DNA of 64,000 nt from Enterovibrio qingdaonensis (GCF_028683135.1 NZ_JAJUBB010000004.1:1-64000); one strand, 5' to 3'. Counted from the stretch's first letter, positions 36,202 to 45,430 are shown. Notes: generated by a model from the sequence alone, not told the origin. Program-made: numbers and translations.

Positions 36202-36702
36202 ATGTCAGTGGCTGTAAGAGACGTTACCCTTCAAGATGCGCAAGGTATCATCGATATCCTCAACCCGATTATTGAGGATGGTCGATACACAATTTTAGAT
36301 TCCACCTTTACCTTGGAAGAAGAGCAGTTCTTTATTCAAGTATTTAGCGAAAATGGTGTATTCAATGTTGCCCAGCACGCTGAGACATCGTACATTCTGG
36401 GCTTCCAGACCGTTGAGCCTTTTGCCAATTATACCCGTTCGTTCGATCATGTCGGCATTATTGGCACTTACGTGGAAGCTAACAGTCGTCGTCAAGGTAT
36501 TGCTTCAGCACTGTTTGCTAGCACGTTTGAAAAAGCGAAAACCATGGGTTACGAAAAGCTGTTTGCCTATGTCCGTGACGATAACGAAGCCGCATTGGCG
36601 ACATACCTGAAAAACGGGTTTGAAGTGGTGGGACGTGCGAAGAAACACGCCAAGATCAATGGCAAGTATATCGATGAAATTCTGATCGAGAAGTTTCTGT
36701 AG
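36202..36702 (+). CDS. GNAT-family N-acetyltransferase
   Basis: This 166-residue GNAT protein has a complete fold: the N-terminal AVRDVTLQDAQGIIDIL, an acetyl-CoA binding loop (NSRRQGIASAL, about residue 94) and a C-terminal LATYLKNGFEVVGRAKKHAK block, as in phosphinothricin-acetyltransferase-like enzymes. The substrate (amino acid or xenobiotic amine) is unknown. It has its own terminator and normal base composition, so it is probably outside the peptide cluster. Confidence 0.87.
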   Translation: MSVAVRDVTLQDAQGIIDILNPIIEDGRYTILDSTFTLEEEQFFIQVFSENGVFNVAQHAETSYILGFQTVEPFANYTRSFDHVGIIGTYVEANSRRQGIASALFASTFEKAKTMGYEKLFAYVRDDNEAALATYLKNGFEVVGRAKKHAKINGKYIDEILIEKFL

Positions 36703-36723
36703 TTACAATTCTTCCCTCAATAT

Positions 36724-36747
36724 AACGCGCACAACGCGCGTTTTTTT
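36724..36747 (+). terminator. Terminator of the GNAT gene
   Basis: AACGCGC/GCGCGTT arms, 5-nt loop, then T7. Confidence 0.85.
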
Positions 36748-36842
36748 ACACGCAAATTACGTCTAGCTCAGGCGTTTTGGTATAACTGACATCTCGGCTG
36801 ATAATTATGCGATGGGCCGTGAAAACACAAGGAAGCGTGCCT

Positions 36843-37262
36843 ATGAAATCAAAAATGCTCGCCTACACCATTTTTACGCTCGTTGTGACGCTTCAACTGC
36901 TGAGCTACTGGAAATATGCATCGCTAGAAGAAGACGCAGAGCAAGCAGAACGCGCGGCCTTCGAAACATATTTTGTTGGTGATGATGAACGGCTAAAAAT
37001 GGTTGGGTTTTCTCATAAAAACAATACCCTCTCTATTGCCTTGGCCATTATGGGGTTAGGAGAAGTGCCCGAACAGCGAGATAGACTTCAGGCGAACACA
37101 CAGGCGTTTGTTTACGACAAAGTGTGCAACAACCAGATACTGGTCGATTATCTTAACCAAGGAAACACCATTTCCGTCGAAATTCTAAACGGTGATCTTG
37201 ATGCGAGCAGAGGCAGAGAGAACATCGCCAGTATGAAGATGACAGCAAGTCGTTGCGAATAG
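36843..37262 (+). CDS. Small membrane-anchored protein, unknown
   Basis: This protein of about 139 residues has one N-terminal hydrophobic segment (LAYTIFTLVVTLQLLSYW) acting as an anchor or uncleaved signal, a charged helical stretch (EEDAEQAERAAFETY), and a periplasmic C-domain with two cysteines. ATG 36843 is preferred to 36807 because GGAAG lies upstream and the hydrophobic segment follows directly. No family is recognised. Confidence 0.65.
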   Translation: MKSKMLAYTIFTLVVTLQLLSYWKYASLEEDAEQAERAAFETYFVGDDERLKMVGFSHKNNTLSIALAIMGLGEVPEQRDRLQANTQAFVYDKVCNNQILVDYLNQGNTISVEILNGDLDASRGRENIASMKMTASRCE

Positions 37263-37283
37263 CATATATCACTGACAAAAAAG

Positions 37284-37310
37284 AAAAAACGCGCTCGAAG
37301 CGCGTTTTTT
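37284..37310. terminator. Strong bidirectional terminator
   Basis: AAAAAACGCGCT/AGCGCGTTTTTT (12-bp stem, CGA loop) between convergent genes. Confidence 0.92.
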
Positions 37311-37319
37311 ATAGGGTCC

Positions 37320-37547
37320 TCATTGAGCACAGAACGCGTTGAAGCTTTCTTGTGTATTCTCAAATCCCTTATCTTTCGCCAGTTCCCAAGAACGTTCACA
37401 TTGGTTTGTGCTGGCGCACCACGCATAGCCCGCAGAGCCAATACAGCCATGCTCGTCTTTGTCCGCTCCAACCATGCCAGAATCTTTTGGCGCGCTACAC
37501 CCTGAAAGCACCAACATGACAGAAACAACTAACGACGCTTTTTTCAT
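37320..37547 (-). CDS. Small cysteine-containing lipoprotein
   Basis: This 75-residue protein has a lipobox LSGC (Cys17) and a compact domain with four spaced cysteines (HGCIGSAGYAWCASTNQCER ... FCAQ), expected to form two disulfides. The GC-x-GSAGY-x-WC pattern recurs in small bacterial lipoproteins of unknown role. The gene ends at the terminator shared with 36843-37262 and lies 20 bp after the amidohydrolase gene, possibly in the same transcript. Confidence 0.75.
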   Translation of the reverse strand: MKKASLVVSVMLVLSGCSAPKDSGMVGADKDEHGCIGSAGYAWCASTNQCERSWELAKDKGFENTQESFNAFCAQ

Positions 37548-37566
37548 ACTAGGATCCTCAAAGTGC

Positions 37567-38994
37567 TTATTTCATTAAGCTAGGCGATTTGATGGCTTCC
37601 TTCGCCAATTCTTTTGCAAACGCTGCAATATCCGCTTCTATCTTATCAATAGCCTGATTGATGTCACCAGTATCAACGTTTTTCATGTGTCTGTCTTGCA
37701 TGACAAGCGCACCGTTTACAATGGTTGTCACCACATTGCTTGGGTTAGCCTGATAGACCAAGGTCGCGTAGGGATCATAGGAAGGACGCATATTCGCAGA
37801 TTGGGTCTCCACAATAATCACATCGGCCTTTTTGTTGACTTCCAGCGAACCGATTTCATCTTCCATATGCAGTGCACGCGCCCCGCCAATCGTCGCCAGT
37901 TCAATCACTTGTTCAGGAATCATGATTGTGCGGTCATTGTGCTTTAAGCGTTGCATGTTTGCGGCATAGCTCAGGGTACGCCATAAGTCGACTTGGTTCG
38001 AACTCATAGGGCCATCGGTTCCGAGTCCCATTGGAATATCCAGTTTGTACATATCCCACGCAGGTGCAATACCCGTAGCCCCTTTAGCATTTGCCATTGG
38101 GTTATAGGCAATACCCGCACCTGATTGCTTCACCAGCGCAATATCATCGTTATCAATATGAATGGTATGAGCAAGCACCATGCGATCATTCAGCACGCCG
38201 ATACTGTCCAGCCACTCAATTGGGCTAAGTTTTTCCGCATTGCCTTCGATTCGCTCACTCTCGTTACCAAATTCGGAAACGTGGATGAGCACAGGAATAT
38301 CATACCTTTCTGACAGCAAGTCAATTTCTTTGAATTTCGCTTCTGAAACGGTATACACCGCGTGTGGGGCCAAAGCAGGTGTGATTAGCGGATCATTTTT
38401 ATACTGTTCGATAAACGGCTTGGCGTATTCAATACCACCAAATGGCTCTTTTGCATCAACCACTGGAAACTTAATCACGGTTTCACCCAACACTGCGCGC
38501 AGGCCTACTTCCTTGGTGGCTTTCGCCATTTCATCGACGTGGTAATACATGTCTGCGTAAGTCGTCACGCCGCTTTGCGCCAAGTCGAGTGCACCCAAGC
38601 GCGTTGCTTGATAAATAAGCTCGCGACTCAGCTTCTTCGCTTCGAGCGGGAAGAAGTAGGCAAACAGGCGATTCTCGATACCCTCTTCACCGAGGCCACG
38701 AAACGCGATCATCGGCAAGTGATTGTGCGTATTGATCATGCCTGGCATCACAATGCCATCTTCCGCATCAATGATGTTTTCTGAGGTGTATTTGTTAAGC
38801 AATGACACATCACCGACCGCCACAATCTCGTCGTTGTCGATGACGACCACACCGTCGTTATAAACCTCTTTCTGTGGATTCATCGTCAACACCTGACCAT
38901 TTTTGATGATCAAACTGACATCGGTTTTAGCAAACGAAAGTGAAGAAACGCCAAGCAGTGAAATTGCAATGGCCGATTTTAGAGAATTATTCAT
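37567..38994 (-). CDS. Exported amidohydrolase (SAH/MTA deaminase-like)
   Basis: This 475-residue amidohydrolase-superfamily enzyme has metal and catalytic motifs NTHNHLPM (HxH), LIHVSE, LAHTIH and GTDGP, as in TrzN/MtaD-type deaminases. Relatives deaminate S-adenosylhomocysteine, methylthioadenosine, guanine or triazines. The first 22 residues (MNNSLKSAIAISLLGVSSLSFA) are a clear signal peptide, which is unusual for this family and implies a periplasmic substrate. A helical C-terminal tail follows. The exact substrate is not inferable. Confidence 0.88.
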   Translation of the reverse strand: MNNSLKSAIAISLLGVSSLSFAKTDVSLIIKNGQVLTMNPQKEVYNDGVVVIDNDEIVAVGDVSLLNKYTSENIIDAEDGIVMPGMINTHNHLPMIAFRGLGEEGIENRLFAYFFPLEAKKLSRELIYQATRLGALDLAQSGVTTYADMYYHVDEMAKATKEVGLRAVLGETVIKFPVVDAKEPFGGIEYAKPFIEQYKNDPLITPALAPHAVYTVSEAKFKEIDLLSERYDIPVLIHVSEFGNESERIEGNAEKLSPIEWLDSIGVLNDRMVLAHTIHIDNDDIALVKQSGAGIAYNPMANAKGATGIAPAWDMYKLDIPMGLGTDGPMSSNQVDLWRTLSYAANMQRLKHNDRTIMIPEQVIELATIGGARALHMEDEIGSLEVNKKADVIIVETQSANMRPSYDPYATLVYQANPSNVVTTIVNGALVMQDRHMKNVDTGDINQAIDKIEADIAAFAKELAKEAIKSPSLMK

Positions 38995-39127
38995 GGAAAC
39001 TGCGGACTGTAAAAGCGAGAGAAAAAGTGCTTAAGAGTAGGTTTCCCGCCTTTTGAAGGCAATGCGTTCTTGATTCATTTTGGTGATCGACATCACAGAG
39101 GTGACAGGGAAAACGTATGGCGGAAAT

Positions 39128-39150
39128 AAAGCAGCACGAGTGCTGCTTTT
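39128..39150 (-). terminator. Terminator of the nan-type operon
   Basis: AAAGCAGCAC/GTGCTGCTTT (10-bp stem, 2-nt loop as written), 18 bp beyond the yhcH stop. Confidence 0.8.
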
Positions 39151-39167
39151 GAGTCAGACGAAAAAGC

Positions 39168-39620
39168 CTAAATGGCCTCTTTGTTTATCTTTATCACCAC
39201 TTTCTCAATGGGTGCAACACCGCCAACTGCAATCATTGGACGGTGCCAGATACCGGGTTCTATCACGAAAAACTCGCCCACACTCAAGGTCACAAACTGT
39301 TCGCCCGCGACGTCTGACACCAATTCACAGTCGTTGTTAAATGTGCTTTCCGCCATAAAATCCGTGCTCGCTTTAGGAATGGCGAAACCCACATTTTCAG
39401 CGCCTTCCAATACAAGGTGAATATCAAAATACTGCTTATGTATCTCTGATTGGGAGTCTTCCACAAGACGTGTTTCTCCGCTCACACGATTGATGAAGAG
39501 ATCATCCCCATCCAACTTATGAATGCCGGATGTTAACGCCAACGGGTTCAACGCCAGCACACGTTCGATAACAGCGCCAAAAGCCGTTTCTTTGAGATTG
39601 TCGATATTGCCAATAATCAT
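39168..39620 (-). CDS. YhcH/YjgK/YiaL family protein (sialate mutarotase-like)
   Basis: This 150-residue cupin-like DUF386 protein (MIIGNIDNL start; EIHKQYFDIHLVLEGAE; FVIEPGIWHRPMIAVGG) has the His/Glu metal-binding pattern. E. coli YhcH (NanQ) speeds anomer conversion of sialic acid, which fits the NanA-like gene in the same operon. ATG 39620 follows TAAGG. It is the last gene of the minus-strand operon. Confidence 0.9.
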   Translation of the reverse strand: MIIGNIDNLKETAFGAVIERVLALNPLALTSGIHKLDGDDLFINRVSGETRLVEDSQSEIHKQYFDIHLVLEGAENVGFAIPKASTDFMAESTFNNDCELVSDVAGEQFVTLSVGEFFVIEPGIWHRPMIAVGGVAPIEKVVIKINKEAI

Positions 39621-39627
39621 GTTTACC

Positions 39628-40743
39628 TTACCAAAACAGGTCATGCTTACCGCTTAAACGCAGTGCAGCTTCGAAATAGAAATAGTCGCCATAGGGCAGC
39701 ATGGCGCGGTCGGCACCACGTTTTACAAAGTACGCACCGTGATCAAGCAAGCCTTGTGCTTCTGGGTTATCAAACAAGGCGCAGTGTTCAGTCAGGCTTG
39801 CCAACATGCGGTTCGCCGCTTCGCGGTATCGCTCTGCGTTTTCAGGGTCCAGTTCTGCTAATGCAGCCAAGCCCGCACAGGTAATAGCCGAGGCCGAAGA
39901 GTCAAGAATCACGCCTCTTTCGTCGACCAGCGCATCGTAATCCCAAGGACACAATGACGTTTCCGTAAGATGCGCAATCGCGTAATCAGCAACCTTACGA
40001 GCGACTTCCAAGAAGGCGATATCTCCGGAATATCGATAGATCTGTGACAAGCCATGAATCGCCCAAGATTGGCCGCGAGACCAGCAAGAGTCATCACTAA
40101 ATCCTTGTAGAGTTTCACCACGAATGGGTTGCTGGGTCGCCGCATCAAACTTAAACGTGTGGAAGGTAGAACCGTCTTCGCGGATCAGGTGCTTCACTGC
40201 CGTCTTCGCATGGGCAACAGCCACATCATAGAAACTCTGAACGCCCGTTTGTTTATGTGCCCAAAACAACAGTGCCATGTTCTCAAAGCTGTCGATGAGC
40301 ATACGACCTGCCGCCAATTCATTGCGGTTTTCGGTATTAATCTTGGTAAGCGGCCATGCCTGAATAAACTCACCGCATTGCTGGAATTGCGCACGTAAAG
40401 CCTCAGCGGCACGAATCGCTAGCACCTTGGCTTTCTCATCACCCGTCAATTTGTGCTCAGCGACAGATGAGAGACTGAACAGGAAACCCAAGTCGTGATT
40501 AATTAGCGCAGGTTCATTCAATAGATGCTCAAAGAATGGCTGTCGCATGGTCGCTTGGTTTCGAAACGCCTGATCGCCCGTCAACATGTAGGCAAGCCAA
40601 AGCTCGCCCACGTAGAAGCCGGCTACCCAGTAGCCGTCTTCGCACATTTCCCAACGTAAATCTTGCGTACCAATTTTCGGGTTTTCTGCGCCGATGTGAA
40701 TGAAATTCTCGCGCAGTTTTTCAATGATTTTCTGAGATAACAT
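39628..40743 (-). CDS. GH88 unsaturated glucuronyl hydrolase family protein
   Basis: This 371-residue alpha/alpha-barrel enzyme has GH88 landmarks: NHDLGFLFSLSS and IDSFENMALLFWA (catalytic-type Asp positions), REDGSTFHTFKFD, QGFSDDSCWSRGQSWAIHG, and LDSSASAITCAG. GH88 enzymes hydrate 4,5-unsaturated uronic acids at the end of disaccharides made by lyases (chondroitin, hyaluronan, heparin, ulvan). Its presence inside a NanA/TRAP operon is unusual. It lies 2 bp from dctM and 7 bp from yhcH, so it is co-transcribed. No signal peptide, so cytoplasmic. Confidence 0.92.
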   Translation of the reverse strand: MLSQKIIEKLRENFIHIGAENPKIGTQDLRWEMCEDGYWVAGFYVGELWLAYMLTGDQAFRNQATMRQPFFEHLLNEPALINHDLGFLFSLSSVAEHKLTGDEKAKVLAIRAAEALRAQFQQCGEFIQAWPLTKINTENRNELAAGRMLIDSFENMALLFWAHKQTGVQSFYDVAVAHAKTAVKHLIREDGSTFHTFKFDAATQQPIRGETLQGFSDDSCWSRGQSWAIHGLSQIYRYSGDIAFLEVARKVADYAIAHLTETSLCPWDYDALVDERGVILDSSASAITCAGLAALAELDPENAERYREAANRMLASLTEHCALFDNPEAQGLLDHGAYFVKRGADRAMLPYGDYFYFEAALRLSGKHDLFW

Positions 40744-40745
40744 GA

Positions 40746-42044
40746 TTACATCAATCCAAACATTTTAGGCAGAGCAAGGCTGATAGATGGCACGTAGGTC
40801 ACCAGCATCAGAATGGCGAACAGTGCAGCGAAATAAGGAATTAATCGCTTTATAACCTGCTCGACTGGTACGCCCGCAACGGCAGAGCCCGCAAACAACA
40901 AGGTACCTACCGGTGGCGTGATAATGCCGATCGACAAGTTAAACACCATGATGACGCCGAAGTGGATAGGATCGACACCAATAGAGGCCGCAACAGGCAA
41001 CAGGATTGGGGTGAAAATCAGTACTGCTGGCGTCGCATCCATGAAGGTACCAATCACGAGCAGCATGATGTTGATAACCAGCATCACCAGCAGCGGGTTT
41101 GGAATACCGCCAAGGAAGTCTTTCACCAGATCAGGAATGCCAGTGAATGCAAATGACCAAGACATAATGCCAGACGCTGAAATCATGAAGAGCACAGGTA
41201 CAGAACCACGCACCGTATCAATGACTACCGCCCAGAAATCTTGAAATGACGTATTGCGATATGCGACAGCAAGGATGATGGCATACAGCGATGCGACAGC
41301 ACTGGCTTCCGTTGCCGTAAACACGCCCGAGAGAATGCCGCCCATAACAATGATAACAAGGCTAAGTACGGGAATGGCTTCTAACGTAATGCGGATTGCA
41401 TTTTTAATGCCGGGGAATTTCGTTACTGGGTAGCCATTTTTTTTCGCGTAGTAAACAGCAACTACCATACAAGACAGCCCCATCAAAATGCCCGGCAAAT
41501 AACCCGCCATAAACAATGATGAGATTGACGTACCCGAGACCAGCGACAAAATGATGAACAAACCACTTGGTGGGATCAGCATGCCCGTTGGTGCAGAGGC
41601 AATGTTGGTTGCCGCAGCAAACGCCGGATCATAGCCTTCACGACGCTGTGCATTGGTCAGCGTTGTGCCCATTGCAGTTGCAGAAGCAATCGCTGAACCT
41701 GAAATCGCACCAAATACCATGTTACCCATGATGTTTGTCAGCGCCAGACCTCCTGGAATAAAGCCCACCAGCAACTTCGAGAAATCAATCAGCTTATCCG
41801 CTACACCAGAGCGGTTCATCATGTTACCCGCAAAGATGAAAAACGGCAGTGCGATCAGCGCAAAGCTGTCCAAACCCGCAAACATCTTTTGTGTTGCAAT
41901 GAAGATTGAGCTTTCCAACGGGATGAACGGCATGATGGAGACCAGCGCCGCCAATACCATGGTGATACCGATTGGCACACCCGAGATAAGAAGAACCGCA
42001 AAAACAGAAAGCAGAAGAAATACGGCTAATTGGGTAATGTCCAT
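40746..42044 (-). CDS. TRAP large permease (SiaM-like DctM)
   Basis: This DctM protein of about 432 residues has typical blocks (SGSAIASATAMGTTLTNAQR; IASAPTGMLIPPSGLFII; GGILSGVFTATEASAVAS; IGIITPPVGTLLF) and 11-12 TM helices. A GTG at 42047 precedes, but ATG 42044 overlaps the dctQ stop as TGATG. With the Q and P genes it forms the uptake system of the sialate-type operon. Confidence 0.93.
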   Translation of the reverse strand: MDITQLAVFLLLSVFAVLLISGVPIGITMVLAALVSIMPFIPLESSIFIATQKMFAGLDSFALIALPFFIFAGNMMNRSGVADKLIDFSKLLVGFIPGGLALTNIMGNMVFGAISGSAIASATAMGTTLTNAQRREGYDPAFAAATNIASAPTGMLIPPSGLFIILSLVSGTSISSLFMAGYLPGILMGLSCMVVAVYYAKKNGYPVTKFPGIKNAIRITLEAIPVLSLVIIVMGGILSGVFTATEASAVASLYAIILAVAYRNTSFQDFWAVVIDTVRGSVPVLFMISASGIMSWSFAFTGIPDLVKDFLGGIPNPLLVMLVINIMLLVIGTFMDATPAVLIFTPILLPVAASIGVDPIHFGVIMVFNLSIGIITPPVGTLLFAGSAVAGVPVEQVIKRLIPYFAALFAILMLVTYVPSISLALPKMFGLM

Positions 42045-42511
42045 CACGCGGCCTCTTTCATGGTCAGGGTTTCTTTAATTTTCACTAGGCAGATAGCGGC
42101 ACAGATAAAACCAGAGACGGTGAATGCGCCATAAACAATGCCCAGAGGAATACCTAGCACAGGTGAGATTTGCGTCATGTTGGAAGACGCCGAAACATAG
42201 CCACCAAAAATGAACACGCTGACGTTAAAGAGAAGAGAAATCGCTTGGTTAAAGATGATAATCGCTTTCTTCTTTTTGCCTTTTAGTGCACCGCTGAAAA
42301 GGGTCATACCGAAGTGCAAATCATTATGTGTTGCGTAGCCAGAACCAATGATTACCAACAGAATAATAAGGAAACGAAGTGCTTCTTCGGTGAATGTACT
42401 TGGATCGTTAAAAATAAATCGCGAAGCAACTTGCCAGATAGTTAGTACCAGCATGAAAACGAACATTGAACCCAATATCGCTTCCATCCCTTTATTTATT
42501 ATCTTATTCAT
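42044..42511 (-). CDS. TRAP small permease (SiaQ-like DctQ)
   Basis: This 155-residue DctQ protein has four TM segments and the conserved region QVASRFIFNDPSTFTEEALR. The frame runs to 42541, but that part overlaps the terminator-like hairpin at 42524-42549, so ATG 42511 is chosen. Its stop overlaps the dctM start. Confidence 0.88.
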   Translation of the reverse strand: MNKIINKGMEAILGSMFVFMLVLTIWQVASRFIFNDPSTFTEEALRFLIILLVIIGSGYATHNDLHFGMTLFSGALKGKKKKAIIIFNQAISLLFNVSVFIFGGYVSASSNMTQISPVLGIPLGIVYGAFTVSGFICAAICLVKIKETLTMKEAA

Positions 42512-42523
42512 ACCCACACGTCC

Positions 42524-42549
42524 AAAAAAGGGCACTCGCATGCCCTTTT
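42524..42549 (-). terminator. Intra-operon terminator/attenuator between dctP and dctQ
   Basis: AAAAGGGCA/TGCCCTTTT (9-bp stem) followed on the minus strand by T6, immediately downstream of dctP and 13 bp before the dctQ start. It should let most transcripts end after the binding-protein gene. Confidence 0.82.
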
Positions 42550-42566
42550 CGTAGATTGAAAATTAA

Positions 42567-43526
42567 TTAACGTACTGCGTTGATTTGGTCGATGATGACT
42601 TTTGCCGATGCGTCTTCTGCAATCAGCTCATCGTAAAGAGGTTGCACTTTCGCTTGGAACAGTGACTTATCCACTTGGTTAAAGGTGACGTTTTTCGCGT
42701 TATCAATCGCGTGCTGAACTGCGTCTTTCGCCAATTTAATTTCGTACGTGGTGGCTTCTTTCGCCGCACGTTTGATGATGTCCATTTCTTCTGGAGACAG
42801 GCGCTTCATTGCCTTCTCGCTGATCAAAATGAACTCTGGGTAGTTGAAGTGCTCATCGAATGAGAAATAGTCAGAGACATCGCCATGGCCGTGTTCGATC
42901 AGTGCTTGAGGCGCGTTTTCCGCACCGTCGATGACACCTTGTTGCAATGCTGCATACACATCACCCATTGGAAGTGGCGTTGGAGACGCGCCTAACAATT
43001 CCATGGTTTTGATTGCCATTTGTGACGGCATCACGCGGATTTTCATGCCTTTCAAATCATCTGGCGTGTTGATTGGCTTCTCTTTGGTGTAGAAAGAACG
43101 CGCACCGATAACGAAGTAGTTGATTGCGTGAATGCCTTCTTTCGCCATGTTGGCATAAAGCGTTTGGCCTGCATCGCCATCCATTGCGCGGATCAGGTGG
43201 TCGGTGTCAGAGAAAACATATGGCAGGGTTACTGGCTTAACCGCACCCGTGAATGAATCCAATGTCGCCGCACCGATGCGTGCCATGTCCACCACACCTT
43301 GCTTCAGCTGTTCCACGTTTTCACGCTCGCTGCCCAGCATGCCGTTAGAGAAGACTTTAACTTTGATGTCACCGTCAGAGTACTCTTCCACTTTCTCAGC
43401 AAAGTAGGCAACACCCTGTGCATTCGGCACGCCTTCTGGCATGGTGTCCGCTAAACGAAGCGTCAGTGCAGACGCGTTAAAGGATACAGCTGCGATAATT
43501 GCGGCAGAAAGAGCTTTGATATTCAT
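42567..43526 (-). CDS. TRAP binding protein (SiaP-like DctP)
   Basis: This 319-residue receptor has a signal peptide (cleavage after NASA, about residue 20) and DctP blocks (GSERENVEQLKQGVVDMARI; LKGMKIRVMPSQMAIKTMELL; GDVYAALQQGVIDGAENAP). The Arg in KIRVMP is the usual carboxylate ligand. ATG 43526 follows AAAAGGAA. The operon suggests a sialic or uronic acid ligand; sequence alone cannot choose. Confidence 0.92.
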   Translation of the reverse strand: MNIKALSAAIIAAVSFNASALTLRLADTMPEGVPNAQGVAYFAEKVEEYSDGDIKVKVFSNGMLGSERENVEQLKQGVVDMARIGAATLDSFTGAVKPVTLPYVFSDTDHLIRAMDGDAGQTLYANMAKEGIHAINYFVIGARSFYTKEKPINTPDDLKGMKIRVMPSQMAIKTMELLGASPTPLPMGDVYAALQQGVIDGAENAPQALIEHGHGDVSDYFSFDEHFNYPEFILISEKAMKRLSPEEMDIIKRAAKEATTYEIKLAKDAVQHAIDNAKNVTFNQVDKSLFQAKVQPLYDELIAEDASAKVIIDQINAVR

Positions 43527-43574
43527 TTCGCGTTCCTTTTGGATAGAGGACAGCGCATTCGCGCCATCCAAAAT

Positions 43575-44492
43575 TTAGATTTTGATTTTTTGTTTAATCA
43601 GCGGGAGCATGGCTGCACCAATCACGCCGCTTGAATCACCGTTTTCAGCCTTCACAACACGGGTGTTGACGGATTTTGTGAAGGTGTATTGCGCCAGTTT
43701 TTCTTGGACGATGGGGTAAATCACGTCCTGATTCGAAAGCCCGCCACCCAGCACAAAGACTTCGGGGTCGATAACGTTCACAATCGAGCCCATGACTCTT
43801 GCTAACTGGTCGCAATAGTGTTCGATATGAGCGCGCGCAGCCTCGTCACCCTGTTCTGCATTCTTGAAGATCTCGACGGCTTTCAGCGGCGAGTGTTTCA
43901 AGGCATACGTGCGTTCAAACCCAGTACCAGACACAAACGACTCAATACAATTCATTGACCCGCAATAGCACTGCACAGGCTGACCATCTTTCTCTTCAGA
44001 AAAATGCGGCAACGGGTTGTGACCAATTTCGCCACCCAAACCATTGCGCCCTTCGATAATGCCGCCGTTAGCAATAATGCCACCGCCACACCCTGTACCG
44101 ATGATGATGGCTGCGCATGAATCGTTCGCCGCTCGCGCAGCACCCGTTTTAAACTCCGAGATAGCCAAACAGTTGGCATCATTAGAAATTTCAACCGGTA
44201 CCGGATAGCGTTTCTCGAGGTCTGATAAAAAGGCTTCACCGTTTAAATACTGGATGTTTGCGCCTTTCATCAGGCTAGTTTCACTGTCTACAGAGCCGCA
44301 GCAACCAATCCCGATAGAAAGCACTTCGCCCTGTTGGGAGAGTGAATCAATCACTCCCTCAACCGCCGCCAAAAAGTCTTGATAATGTGTTTTTGGCGTC
44401 TCAACACGGATTTTTTCGATAAGATCCAGCGTGCTTGATTTCAGCAGTACGCCTTCAATCTTTGTCCCGCCGATATCTAAACCGATTAACAC
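43575..44492 (-). CDS. ROK-family sugar kinase
   Basis: This 305-residue ROK protein has the N-terminal phosphate loop (MLIGLDIGGTKIEGVLL), catalytic Asp in ISNDANCLA, GGEIGHNPLP, and the zinc motif CYCGSMNCIESFVSGTGF. The zinc-motif context is closer to fructokinase (Mak)/GlcNAc kinase than to E. coli NanK, but operon position next to the NanA-like gene suggests ManNAc (or another hexosamine). The start is GTG 44492 after a GGAG site, overlapping the nanA stop by 7 bp. Confidence 0.88.
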   Translation of the reverse strand: MLIGLDIGGTKIEGVLLKSSTLDLIEKIRVETPKTHYQDFLAAVEGVIDSLSQQGEVLSIGIGCCGSVDSETSLMKGANIQYLNGEAFLSDLEKRYPVPVEISNDANCLAISEFKTGAARAANDSCAAIIIGTGCGGGIIANGGIIEGRNGLGGEIGHNPLPHFSEEKDGQPVQCYCGSMNCIESFVSGTGFERTYALKHSPLKAVEIFKNAEQGDEAARAHIEHYCDQLARVMGSIVNVIDPEVFVLGGGLSNQDVIYPIVQEKLAQYTFTKSVNTRVVKAENGDSSGVIGAAMLPLIKQKIKI

Positions 44493-45361
44493 AAGCCACG
44501 CTCCATCAACGCGTTCAGCTTCACTTTCGCTTCTGCTGACACTTCGTTCATTGGGCGGCGACAGGTGTCATTGCTGATCACACCTTTCTCTTTCAACACG
44601 TATTTCAGAGATGGAATCACGCCACCTGCTACCAGCGCATCAATCACTTCATTGGCTTCTCGCTGCAAGCGAATCGCTTCTTTGGTGTTGCTGTTTACGA
44701 TTGCATCTTGAATATCAACAATGCGTTGCGCTTGGATGTTGTAAGTAGAACCGATACCGCCCACTGCGCCTGCCATCAGGCCTGATGCCAGAATTTCGTC
44801 AAAGCCGTTGTAAACGGTTTTGCCCGGGTTCGCGCGCGTGATTTGCTCCATTTGGTAAAGATTTGCAGACGTTTGTTTCAGGGCAACAACGCCTTCAATG
44901 TTCATCAGCTCAGAGATTTGCTCACCAGACAGGTTCATGCCTGCGAATGCTGGGAAGTTGTAAACCACCATCGGCTTACCAGACGCTTGGATAATGTCTT
45001 GGTAGTGTTTTTTAAGTTGCTCAAAACCCACTGGGTAGTAGAACGGTGTTACCGCTGAAATCGCTGCGTAAGGCAAGTCTGATACTGCTCGTGCCAACGT
45101 TTCACTTTTACGCGTAGAAATATCACCGATATGCGCGATCAGGGTTTTGTCGCTGGTTGCTGCGTCTGCAGTGGCTTTCAGAACTTCAATGCGCTCTTCA
45201 GTGCTGCAAAGGAATGCTTCTGCTGTTGAGCCGCCTACGTAAAGACCATTCAGGTTCGTTGCACAGTTAAACTTCACCAGTGATTGCAGATCATCAAAGT
45301 TGATGGATTCATCCGCAGAGAACGGCGTTAGGGTTGCAACGTATAGACCTTGAAGATTCAT
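44486..45361 (-). CDS. nanA: N-acetylneuraminate lyase-like aldolase
   Basis: This 291-residue DapA/NAL-family class I aldolase is closely NanA-like along its length: LYVGGSTAEAF, AVTPFYYPVGFEQL, PMVVYNFPAFAGMNL (catalytic Tyr), VVALKQTSANLYQMEQI (Schiff-base Lys) and GGIGSTYN. It would split sialic acid into ManNAc and pyruvate. It is the first gene of the minus-strand operon, opposite a GntR regulator. One point of caution is Ala instead of Gly in GGSTAEAF, together with the GH88 gene in the operon, so a modified substrate is possible. Confidence 0.9.
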   Translation of the reverse strand: MNLQGLYVATLTPFSADESINFDDLQSLVKFNCATNLNGLYVGGSTAEAFLCSTEERIEVLKATADAATSDKTLIAHIGDISTRKSETLARAVSDLPYAAISAVTPFYYPVGFEQLKKHYQDIIQASGKPMVVYNFPAFAGMNLSGEQISELMNIEGVVALKQTSANLYQMEQITRANPGKTVYNGFDEILASGLMAGAVGGIGSTYNIQAQRIVDIQDAIVNSNTKEAIRLQREANEVIDALVAGGVIPSLKYVLKEKGVISNDTCRRPMNEVSAEAKVKLNALMERGLC

Positions 45362-45403
45362 GGTGTCTCTCTTAATTCAGTAGTAGGAAATCAAATTCGA
45401 GCG

Positions 45404-45430
45404 TAGTATCCTGTTATACCAGTATACTGT
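45404..45430. promoter_or_regulatory. Candidate GntR/NanR operator
   Basis: Between the divergent nanA-like and gntR genes there are spaced GTAT-type hexamers (GTATCC, TATACC, GTATAC) around TTATACCAGTATAC. The reverse complement of TATACC is GGTATA, the E. coli NanR half-site. FadR-type regulators often bind TATACCA-like palindromes. Confidence 0.5.
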
